From Spirosoma arboris (GTDB taxonomy: Bacteria; Bacteroidota; Bacteroidia; Cytophagales; Spirosomataceae), in assembly GCF_009754945.1 (NCBI RefSeq), contig NZ_WPIN01000019.1, forward strand, positions 92,720-156,719: DNA of 64,000 bases, given 5' to 3'. The position numbers and the translations under genes are program-made. The notes under the pieces are model-generated. The model had not been told where the DNA came from. It did no database searches and saw only the letters and a program-made list of their open reading frames with translations. This document shows positions 18,419-25,892 of this stretch, piece after piece; position 1 is the first letter of the stretch; the number at the start of each line of letters is the position of its first letter.

Positions 18419-18610
18419 CTACGATTTGTCGTTGGCGGCTTTTTCTTTGGCCCGATTATATTTCGGCTTTTGGCAAACCCGACAATTACAAGGACGTACT
18501 TGAGCTTTGAAAGCCGTGGCTTGCCCCGCATCCGAGATCGGAATCTTATACAGCCGAAGCCGTCGATGCCACTTTCGGACAGTGATCTGATTGCGTTCGA
18601 GTTTATTCAT
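18419..18610 (-). CDS. 63-aa cysteine-containing small protein
   Basis: Its ATG overlaps the TGA of the preceding gene (ATGA), which supports the frame. The protein is very basic and holds PCNCRVCQKPKYNRAKEK, three closely spaced cysteines suggestive of metal binding. No family is recognised. Confidence 0.55.
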   Translation of the reverse strand: MNKLERNQITVRKWHRRLRLYKIPISDAGQATAFKAQVRPCNCRVCQKPKYNRAKEKAANDKS

Positions 18611-19026
18611 TTTATAGTTCGAATTAGTACGTAGAGCGATCCTGCTATTAAACCCCATTGCTTAACCTTTAGCCACACAATTTGCCGACCCTGTTTTTGA
18701 ATCGTTTCATTATCTACTACGGCCTGTTGCTTTAGGGCAATGTTCTCATTCGAAAGTAGTACAGTCAGTGACGTTTGGTCCGCAACTGACTTTCTTAACT
18801 GCCCAATCTGATACTCCAAATTCGGTACGGAGATTCGGTCAGCGATGGCTTGTCTTGCCTGACTTGGGGTCAGACGTATAGGGCGTGAGGTTAGCTCTGT
18901 CGTGTCGTTCACTGCTGACTGCGAATACGCTATCGAGCACAGTTTGCAGACTATCAACAGGCAAAGAAAAAGCCGCTTTGGTAAGCTGTTGGCGGGTCGC
19001 TTCGGCACTATCGGCATTCGATACAT
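18607..19026 (-). CDS. exported membrane protein overlapping its neighbour (spanin-like arrangement)
   Basis: The 139-aa product has a signal-peptide-like N-terminus (LFLCLLIVCKLCSIAYSQ), a helical periplasmic-type middle (LEYQIGQLRKSVADQTSL) and a C-terminal hydrophobic segment (WGLIAGSLYVLI). About 190 nt of its 5' end lies inside the upstream membrane-protein gene in another frame. Such nesting is seen in phage spanin pairs. The family is not recognised, so the lysis role is a hypothesis. Confidence 0.55.
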   Translation of the reverse strand: MYRMPIVPKRPANSLPKRLFLCLLIVCKLCSIAYSQSAVNDTTELTSRPIRLTPSQARQAIADRISVPNLEYQIGQLRKSVADQTSLTVLLSNENIALKQQAVVDNETIQKQGRQIVWLKVKQWGLIAGSLYVLIRTIK

Positions 19027-19288
19027 GAGTGACAATGGAGTTGACGAGGGTTTCGATAGCGGCTTGCTGGGCTTTACTGGTTTTGCCCAATCGGCCCGAT
19101 TTGGTTTGTGCGCGGGCCGTTATTACTTCCTGATCGATCTGCCGATTCATTAGGTAGGTGTAGCCCACAAGTAGAGCCACCACGAAGAGTAGTAGTTGCC
19201 AAACGCGCCAGGTCGTTTGTCGGGCGAGTCCCCGACCTAGCCAGGTCGCGCCCGTTTTGATAATATCCCAAATGAGTAGCCCTATCAT
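18839..19288 (-). CDS. single-pass membrane protein with coiled periplasmic domain
   Basis: The 149-aa protein has a TM at about residues 30-48 (VWQLLLFVVALLVGYTYLM) followed by a helical, Gln/Ala-rich domain (TSKAQQAAIETLVNS). It could be the inner-membrane partner of the overlapping exported gene. Confidence 0.6.
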   Translation of the reverse strand: MIGLLIWDIIKTGATWLGRGLARQTTWRVWQLLLFVVALLVGYTYLMNRQIDQEVITARAQTKSGRLGKTSKAQQAAIETLVNSIVTHVSNADSAEATRQQLTKAAFSLPVDSLQTVLDSVFAVSSERHDRANLTPYTSDPKSGKTSHR

Positions 19289-19345
19289 AGCAAAAAGAAA
19301 AAGAACGGGCCAGTCAAGCGGCAGGCCCGTTGCCTGAACCTTAAC

Positions 19346-19897
19346 CTATGCTTCATTTCGTTTTCGTAGCCAGATAATGATCCCCACGACGGCACCCACC
19401 AGGGTGATACTGAGCGCAATCAAGGCCCATTGGGGCATTTGCTTAACCGACGTGACGGCGGCAAGCATGGTGGCTGGAACAGGTGTGGTGGTCGTTGCGG
19501 CTATCACCGGCACGTCTTTGGCTTTCGTCGGCTCGGTTTCCAGCTTGGGCAGGGTCTGCGCTGCATCGGCGTTGGGACGCTTCAATAAATTGGCCGTGTC
19601 ATTGGATTTGACAAACTCATTGCCGGGCACGCTCGTATCTTCGACCTGATTGGGTTTATCGGCAAAGAAATCGGCATCCGTCGGATGATCCGCGAAAATG
19701 GTCCCTTTTAGCCATTCCACAGACAGGGTGAACATTTTGCCAAACCGGGATTGACCGGCCCAGGCGGGGTTATCTTCCCGCGCGACGGCGTAGAGTTCAT
19801 TGTTGACCACCCGTGCAAAAATGGGAAAGGTTGGTCCCCAGTTGCCGAACTGTTCGCCATCCTGGTAGCCGTATTTGGTCTCTGTTGAAAAAGCCAT
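19346..19897 (-). CDS. tail-anchored membrane protein
   Basis: The 183-aa protein has a folded N-terminal half (FGNWGPTFPIFARVVNNELY), a Thr/Ala/Pro linker (IAATTTTPVPATMLAAV), one C-terminal TM (WALIALSITLVGAVVGIIIW) and the tail LRKRNEA. There is no signal peptide, so the N-terminal domain should stay cytoplasmic or become virion-exposed. This layout recurs about a dozen times in the operon. Confidence 0.65.
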   Translation of the reverse strand: MAFSTETKYGYQDGEQFGNWGPTFPIFARVVNNELYAVAREDNPAWAGQSRFGKMFTLSVEWLKGTIFADHPTDADFFADKPNQVEDTSVPGNEFVKSNDTANLLKRPNADAAQTLPKLETEPTKAKDVPVIAATTTTPVPATMLAAVTSVKQMPQWALIALSITLVGAVVGIIIWLRKRNEA

Positions 19898-19899
19898 GT

Positions 19900-20391
19900 T
19901 TATAAAGTAATTAAGTTGTTGATGTCAATTTTTGGGCAATGCAAGTCAATGAGATACTGACGAAGCAGGGCGGGACTTACCTCGGCTGGATTGCGCTGAG
20001 GTAGTGCCAGAGGTGAATACTGAAGCAGGGTGGCATAGGTCAGCTCCGAACAAAACCAACTGTCCGTTCGGGGCAGTGACGCACCAAATACCTGACTGGC
20101 TACTAAACCTGACCAATTGAAGGATTTATCGGCCTGCGAGAGCAGAAAGTCCCACACGGCCATTTCTGAACTAACCGGCACCTCATAGTACTGCCAGGTC
20201 GATGCATTGGGTAGCGCAGAGGACCAATCCGAAACGGTGATGCCGCCGTGGCTGGGTCGGCTGCTGACGGCTAGCTGCCGGGGATATTGTAACAGCATTT
20301 CGACGTGTACCCAATCCGATTGCGTCCAAACGCTAATCAGCCGGTTGGCCAGATCGGGGTGATTGAGGTGATTCTTAAACGCAATAATCAT
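19900..20391 (-). CDS. permuted papain-fold (YiiX/NlpC-P60-like) hydrolase
   Basis: The 163-aa protein shows the circularly permuted NlpC/P60 order: the catalytic His comes first in WVHVEMLL (about residue 30) and the Cys later in DSWFCSELTYATL. This is typical of YiiX/YaeF-like amidases or acyltransferases. In this context it may cleave peptidoglycan peptides or a lipid. It lies 3 bp after the upstream tail-anchored gene region and 11 bp from the large membrane protein before it. Confidence 0.7.
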   Translation of the reverse strand: MIIAFKNHLNHPDLANRLISVWTQSDWVHVEMLLQYPRQLAVSSRPSHGGITVSDWSSALPNASTWQYYEVPVSSEMAVWDFLLSQADKSFNWSGLVASQVFGASLPRTDSWFCSELTYATLLQYSPLALPQRNPAEVSPALLRQYLIDLHCPKIDINNLITL

Positions 20392-20402
20392 GGTTTCGCT
20401 GG

Positions 20403-22412
20403 CTAGGGAGCAACTACATTATCAACCGATTGACGATAATCGCCCCGGTGGTATCGCGGTACATTCATCGTATCCGGGTAGGTCAAATAGACGTTCTCGC
20501 CTTCTACTTGCTCATAGCTGAATGAGGACGGCAGCAAAAAACAATCGTAGAAATAATGTCTGCCGGACGGTAATTCACACTGAAAAATCTCACTTTGAAT
20601 GCTGCCCTGTTGCACCCAAACCTGAAACAGAGTGGAGCGATTATCCGAGGCCGGAAACGCGAGTAACACTTCCAGCCAGACGGTACCATTTACGTTCCTG
20701 ATCTTGGCATGACACAGGGCTTTCTGGTGGTATCCATCGCCATCGGTCTGCATGTGATTGACCATCGCCAGATTAAACCAGCACCATTTGAAAGCCGATG
20801 CCTGAATGTTGGTAAAGGCCGCGTGCCGGTGGGCAGCTTTGGTGATGCTTTCCGCCACGCCATAGGCTCCGTAGTACCAGGTATCGGCATGGTTGGCTCC
20901 CAACGCATCCGGCTCGTGGTTGAAATCCACCCCCCAACACCACAGATGTTGGGTCAGAAATAGATTCAGGGCATTGAACAGCTCTAATTGCCAGGCGGGA
21001 ACGGGTCGGTCGTTATGGGTGATACCGTCCACGCCTTCATTCGTATAGCGGGTAAATGAGCCCGTTTTGGTCCCTTCCAGCCCACTCCGGCGCATGCCAC
21101 TCTGGGCGGGGTATTGCCCCGCAATCCGGTGATTCATTAAATATAACCTCGTTGACTGCTCATACAGATCACGCAGGCATTTTTGTGCTTCGCCCGCTTC
21201 GAGGGGTATCGTCTGGCCGTAGGCTGTGGTTTGGCTCAGCTCGTTATAGAGCACAAACCCACCCCCGTCCGTCTGTGGGGTGCCATTGCCATCGCGCATC
21301 AATAACGGTTCATTCCCCCAAATACCTTGCAAATAGGTATCATTGGCGAAAACACCCCCAAACTGAGCAATGGCCTGAATGGTTGGGTCCAGGGTATTGG
21401 CCAGAAAGTCGAACTGTTCCGACAAATATTCCGGGTCGCCACTGCCGCCCATTCGATCACTTAAGCCCTCGATTACAACCTGTTCAGGACCATAGTAGGT
21501 AAAGGGTCGGATGGTAAAGCCCGCTTCGGCAGCGGCTGAGCAAAAGCCCTTATAGAGCCAACCCACGATTAGGCGGTAGTTCGTATAGGGGGAGGAGATT
21601 TCGATGTCCAGGGAGAGGTAGCGGGAAAATTGCCCATCGATAGCATTCGTATAACGTTGATTTTGCCAGGCGAAACGGCCCAGTTCGATATACGCATTTT
21701 CATCCGCTATTAATTCATGGTTATTGGCCAAGGCCATCAATGCCTCATAACGGGGGTCAGCACTACCCAGGCTATTGGCGAGCGAACCGGAGAGCACCCA
21801 AAACACATCATCGGGTAGCATGGTGTTCTTTCGATTCGCCGGCAGGCTTTTGACATCCTGTGGCCCCCCATTACGGAAATTGGGTAAGGTGGTGATCGTG
21901 GTGATGCCCCGGCTAAACTGGGCATTCGCGGAGGCATCCGAAAACCAGGGGCCCATCGAATGAATCTTGACATCGGCCAGGGCGAATTCTGGAAAACGCT
22001 TATACAACGTAACCCCTTTAGCGGTCTGTTCAGGAAAATAATAATCCACCCCATGAAGGTAGGGCCTGACTTTAGCCTCAAAAGGAATAGTCGGCGCCGA
22101 ATCCCGTACGAAGGCATTGCCTTCATAATCGACGCCCGACTCAGCGCCATAATCCCCTACCAGCCAAGAAGGGTTGGCCGTATAGTTGCCCGACCCCTGA
22201 TCGGTGCCATCGACCGTCGTATAGTCATCGTCGGGAGAAACCTGGATGACTTTATTGACCAGGTTATTCAGGGTGTTCAGCATGGGTGAGCTGGCGATTT
22301 TTTTGGCCGTTGGCAATAGCAACCAGTAGACTAAACCGGCGAGTCCCACCACGGCCAGGCCAATCAGTACCCAGCGCAGGGGGGTCATGTGTTTGAAATC
22401 GAAGCGTTTCAT
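20403..22412 (-). CDS. large N-terminally anchored protein, possibly a TIM-barrel glycosidase
   Basis: The 669-aa protein starts with MKRFDFKHMTPLRWVLIG and a TM (VVGLAGLVYWLLL); this leader closely matches that of the 138-aa protein at 23.9-24.3 kb. The ectodomain has alternating motifs such as YLSLDIEISSPYTNYRLIVG and FTIRPFTYYGPEQ, which suggest a (beta/alpha)8 enzyme with acidic residues after strands, but I cannot assign a family. It may be a virion- or cell-surface carbohydrate-active protein. Confidence 0.6.
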   Translation of the reverse strand: MKRFDFKHMTPLRWVLIGLAVVGLAGLVYWLLLPTAKKIASSPMLNTLNNLVNKVIQVSPDDDYTTVDGTDQGSGNYTANPSWLVGDYGAESGVDYEGNAFVRDSAPTIPFEAKVRPYLHGVDYYFPEQTAKGVTLYKRFPEFALADVKIHSMGPWFSDASANAQFSRGITTITTLPNFRNGGPQDVKSLPANRKNTMLPDDVFWVLSGSLANSLGSADPRYEALMALANNHELIADENAYIELGRFAWQNQRYTNAIDGQFSRYLSLDIEISSPYTNYRLIVGWLYKGFCSAAAEAGFTIRPFTYYGPEQVVIEGLSDRMGGSGDPEYLSEQFDFLANTLDPTIQAIAQFGGVFANDTYLQGIWGNEPLLMRDGNGTPQTDGGGFVLYNELSQTTAYGQTIPLEAGEAQKCLRDLYEQSTRLYLMNHRIAGQYPAQSGMRRSGLEGTKTGSFTRYTNEGVDGITHNDRPVPAWQLELFNALNLFLTQHLWCWGVDFNHEPDALGANHADTWYYGAYGVAESITKAAHRHAAFTNIQASAFKWCWFNLAMVNHMQTDGDGYHQKALCHAKIRNVNGTVWLEVLLAFPASDNRSTLFQVWVQQGSIQSEIFQCELPSGRHYFYDCFLLPSSFSYEQVEGENVYLTYPDTMNVPRYHRGDYRQSVDNVVAP

Positions 22413-22459
22413 CGTCTTGAGCTAGGTTATGATTGAATTGACAGTAAGTCGGGAAGTGG

Positions 22460-23923
22460 TTAATTCGACCAGGCCGGTAGACCAGCCACCATTTTTAGAA
22501 ATTGTCCGTTGGTGCCTTTCGGGAGTAGAGTCCACGTTGTGCCATCATGCAGGAGCAAATCACCCGCCTGGGCGCTTTCTGGAAACAAGGAACCATTCGC
22601 CTGTGGTAAATGAAGTTGGGAGGTCTGGGAAAAATTGAGCGATGCGTTATAGCCAATCTGATTGTTGATAATTCGATTATCATTCAGCCGCATCGCCGGG
22701 TAATCCGTGGTCAGTGTTTCCGCAAAAAAACTATTCCCGATGAGGGTTGAATTTTGGAGGCCACAACCCGTCGCATCGATGCCGGGAGCCAACGCCTGTC
22801 CAGGGAAAAATACGCTGTTGGAATTGATGACGGCCCCATACAATACACCACCCCCGGTCAACTGAACCAGTTGATGCGTTTGGCGAAAGCAACCATTGCC
22901 CGTTATCGTAACGCCCCGCGCTGAGGTACTCAGCCGACAAAACAGCGGCACGTTCCGGGTTGTATTGCCCACAACCGTTAGGCCCTGTATCGATCCATCC
23001 CCCGCGTCGATAAACGTCGTGGATAAATTGTTGCCATCATTATCCCATACGTTGTTATCGGCGATGACCAAGCCTTCGACGCCCAGCACTTGAATGCAGT
23101 TCAAGGCAACCTGAAAAAAGGTGCACCCCCGGATAAGGGCATGGGTCAATCTGGTGGTCAGGGTGCCCAGCTTGATGGCGTTGAAGGGGATCACGTCGAA
23201 CGTACAGTCCAGAATCTTGATGTCGCCACCCCGCCGAATGTTAATGGCGTAGTTTTCGGGCGTCCGAAACCAGACCCCTTCGATATAGGTGGATTGATTG
23301 TTGGCATCGCCCTGGGCATCATCATCACCTGCATAGATCAAGGCAATCTCCGGGTGCTGCACGGACGAGCCCTGAATGAGAATACCTCCCCAGAAAAACA
23401 CGCCCGACGACGTACCATCCGTATCTTTCTTGATGTGAAATAGATGTTTACCCTCCATTTGCTGAATAATTCGCGTTCCCCCGTAGGCTGTGGCCCGATC
23501 CATTCGGATGGTTACTGAACCTGGCACAATCAATTCATCGGTAACGAGGTAGGTGCCATGGGGAATGTACACGGTATTGCTGTGGCCATTGGCGGGTGAA
23601 AAGGCCCCAAACTCAGATGGATTGTTGGCTTTACAGGCGAAATTGATGAGTTGCTGTAAGGCTACCGTATCGTCGGTTTGGCCATCTCCGGTAGCCTTGC
23701 CATGCTCCCGAGCATTCAGCTCGCCCTGATGATCCAGCATCCATCGCCCCGGCCCTTTCCCCGTGGCCGGGAAAAAGAACACGTTATCAACCACATCGGT
23801 GATAGAGGGTCCATACTTCAGCAGTTTACCCCCAACCGCTAATCGATTGGGAGCATCTGAATAGGAAGCAAGCTGGCTTACATCAGCGAGGATAAGTCGA
23901 TTTTCGAGTTGCTTTTCTTTCAT
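22460..23923 (-). CDS. pectate-lyase-like right-handed beta-helix (tailspike-like) protein
   Basis: The 487-aa protein contains the Pectate_lyase_3 signature GKATGDGQTDDTVALQQLIN, then VYIPHGTYLVTDELIVPG and many short parallel beta-helix rungs (LIRGCTFFQVALNCIQVLG). It ends in a small beta domain (LLHDGTTWTLLPKGTNGQFL) typical of phage fibres. There is no signal peptide or TM. Such proteins bind or cut surface polysaccharide as depolymerising receptor-binding spikes. Confidence 0.8.
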   Translation of the reverse strand: MKEKQLENRLILADVSQLASYSDAPNRLAVGGKLLKYGPSITDVVDNVFFFPATGKGPGRWMLDHQGELNAREHGKATGDGQTDDTVALQQLINFACKANNPSEFGAFSPANGHSNTVYIPHGTYLVTDELIVPGSVTIRMDRATAYGGTRIIQQMEGKHLFHIKKDTDGTSSGVFFWGGILIQGSSVQHPEIALIYAGDDDAQGDANNQSTYIEGVWFRTPENYAINIRRGGDIKILDCTFDVIPFNAIKLGTLTTRLTHALIRGCTFFQVALNCIQVLGVEGLVIADNNVWDNDGNNLSTTFIDAGDGSIQGLTVVGNTTRNVPLFCRLSTSARGVTITGNGCFRQTHQLVQLTGGGVLYGAVINSNSVFFPGQALAPGIDATGCGLQNSTLIGNSFFAETLTTDYPAMRLNDNRIINNQIGYNASLNFSQTSQLHLPQANGSLFPESAQAGDLLLHDGTTWTLLPKGTNGQFLKMVAGLPAWSN

Positions 23924-23924
23924 A

Positions 23925-24341
23925 CTAGTAGGCTAGTTCCAATACATCGTCCGTTTCCAGGGGTACAGATGAGAGGTAGGTAAGGGTAGGCGGAAGCAGC
24001 GTATAGTCACTGGCTTGCAGCTTTAACCCATTCAAGAATACTTTCCGGCGCGTTTCGTTCGCGTCGACGGTAAAGGCTGTTTGGCCATTGGTGGTAATGG
24101 GAATAACGATATCCGGTCCATTGCTGGTGGGAACGGGCACATACACGTATTGGGTGAGCGGGGCAGGCGGTTCGGTAGGACGCTCACTAATTAGACTAGA
24201 GCCTGAAAGTGCGTTGGCTGCCTCCGGTAATCCAGCCGACGAAGTGGCTATTTTGTTGCTTACGGGTCTGAATAGCCAGTAAGCAACACCTGCCAAGCCA
24301 GCAAGCGCCAGGGCGATGAGAAGCCAACGGATAGGAGTCAT
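23925..24341 (-). CDS. N-terminally anchored small structural-type protein
   Basis: The 138-aa protein begins MTPIRWLLIALALAGLAGVA, a TM leader nearly identical to that of the 669-aa protein, followed by a Pro/Thr linker and a small beta domain (FTVDANETRRKVFLNGLKL). Its stop lies 1 bp before the spike gene start. It may anchor the adjacent spike to the membrane. Confidence 0.65.
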   Translation of the reverse strand: MTPIRWLLIALALAGLAGVAYWLFRPVSNKIATSSAGLPEAANALSGSSLISERPTEPPAPLTQYVYVPVPTSNGPDIVIPITTNGQTAFTVDANETRRKVFLNGLKLQASDYTLLPPTLTYLSSVPLETDDVLELAY

Positions 24342-24372
24342 AGGAAGATTAGTAAGGTATGGTTGACGTAGG

Positions 24373-24765
24373 CTAATTGGGTTGTTCCAGTTCGGCTAAC
24401 AATTTTTCAGTGTAGCGAATGGGTGTGTATGCCGTTTTATCCTCGTCGATAAATAGGGCTAACGTATATTGAGTATTGTCAAGACTCCATCCATGTTCAT
24501 TAGCTACGTTTTCTTGTCGTGCTAGCTGACGTGCGTAATTTTGCGGGAAAACCGGGCGAGTATTCCAGTATTTATGGAGTTTTTTGCCGAACATATTCTC
24601 CACAGCCTCATCTCCCTCGGTGAAGTCTCGATTGAAGCGAAACGTTATTTCTCGCCTTTCCTTTACGATAGCTTCCGTGTTGGTCACTTCAGTTATTATT
24701 ACCGATAATGTACCCTCGGGCCCTTCTGAAAATAATGTATCGCCTATTTCGAGTCTCTTATTCAT
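24373..24765 (-). CDS. hypothetical protein
   Basis: The 130-aa soluble protein begins MNKRLEIGDTLFSEGPEG, with a beta-rich start and a helical end. Its ATG overlaps the TGA of the preceding gene. No family is recognised. Confidence 0.55.
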   Translation of the reverse strand: MNKRLEIGDTLFSEGPEGTLSVIITEVTNTEAIVKERREITFRFNRDFTEGDEAVENMFGKKLHKYWNTRPVFPQNYARQLARQENVANEHGWSLDNTQYTLALFIDEDKTAYTPIRYTEKLLAELEQPN

Positions 24766-25001
24766 AATTTTATTTGTTTGAATTGTTCAGGAGTTAAGCA
24801 GCTTATGCGCTCTCCGGTCAATAATTCTCCAAATAATATTCGACGGTTTTGGTCTACAACTACCCAACTCCAATCTTCCGGCTTTGGCGTTAATGGAGTT
24901 GTTTTAATGGGTTCAATTAGTTTTACTCCATTACGCAATGGACCTATAGCCGTAAATACGGATGTTGCGAGTACGGATAAGCCAAATTTTCTACGATCCA
25001 T
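24762..25001 (-). CDS. small protein with twin-arginine-like N-terminus
   Basis: The 79-aa protein begins MDRRKFGLSVLATSVFTAIG, which resembles a Tat signal (RRKF plus a mild hydrophobic stretch). The short remainder (WSWVVVDQNRRILFGELLTG) has no known domain. It is coupled by ATGA overlap to the next gene. Tat export is a guess. Confidence 0.5.
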   Translation of the reverse strand: MDRRKFGLSVLATSVFTAIGPLRNGVKLIEPIKTTPLTPKPEDWSWVVVDQNRRILFGELLTGERISCLTPEQFKQIKL

Positions 25002-25016
25002 AAACTTGATGTTTAT

Positions 25017-25874
25017 TTACGCCAGCGTCGAAGGAGCCGTGAACGTATCTCCCGTGAACCGTCCACCAGCAACGAGCAGACTGTTATAGTAAGCCAGTTC
25101 AATCGTATCCATCTGGGTGTATGTCAAACCCGCGACGGTCAGATCGACTATGTGACCCCAACCTAATGCCCAACTTGGGGCTTGATTCGCTACAAATTCC
25201 CCCCAGTTGTTATTCGACCCCCATTTAATCAGGTTCGTCGGCGAAGCCAGGCTACCCGTTACGCCTTTGCCCGCGACATTTCGGAAGAAATAGCCCTGAG
25301 CCATAGGTAACGAAGGGCTATTTCGTACACCGGTTTGACCCGCTGCCGTCGTACCTGTCTGCTGAAACCGAACGATATTATTCACTGAATACTGCGAGTT
25401 GGTCAACCCCATATAAATATGATTGGCATTAAGGGGAGCCCGGCTTATATAACCGGCATGTGAATAATAAAAATCATGGGTAGGATTGGCCACTATATAG
25501 GCCGCAATAGCCGCTTGTGCGATTTGGTAAACCGCCGTCGCCGTGTTAGCGGTTTGACTGACAATTCCGTGAAGTAGCTTTTTGGGTGACAGCTCAAAAA
25601 GTGACACGTTCGCGCCAAAGTTGTTCGTGACAGTCGCCGATAAAGAAACTTGTGTCCCTGAGCCTAGAATAGCGGCTGCTTCTTCCCAGGCAATATTCGG
25701 AATTATACCCCCACTCGCAGGGACGGCACTCAGTCCTAAAAGACTGTGAGAAGGATCAATAAGGAGTAAAGAGCCTGCGGTTAAACGAGAGTCTTTACGA
25801 ATAACGGGCCAGTTTGGATCGGGATTTTGAATCTCCGCCTGAGTCTGCATGAATAATCCAGAATTATTAGCCAT
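25017..25874 (-). CDS. hypothetical fibre-associated protein
   Basis: The 285-aa protein begins MANNSGLFMQTQAEIQNPDP and is rich in Gly, Ala, Asn and Thr, with beta-type segments (VSLSATVTNNFGANVSLFEL). It has no TM or signal. It lies between the spike and esterase genes, so a virion or surface fibre component is likely. No family is recognised. Confidence 0.5.
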   Translation of the reverse strand: MANNSGLFMQTQAEIQNPDPNWPVIRKDSRLTAGSLLLIDPSHSLLGLSAVPASGGIIPNIAWEEAAAILGSGTQVSLSATVTNNFGANVSLFELSPKKLLHGIVSQTANTATAVYQIAQAAIAAYIVANPTHDFYYSHAGYISRAPLNANHIYMGLTNSQYSVNNIVRFQQTGTTAAGQTGVRNSPSLPMAQGYFFRNVAGKGVTGSLASPTNLIKWGSNNNWGEFVANQAPSWALGWGHIVDLTVAGLTYTQMDTIELAYYNSLLVAGGRFTGDTFTAPSTLA

Positions 25875-25892
25875 TGTATGAAATAATTGGAG

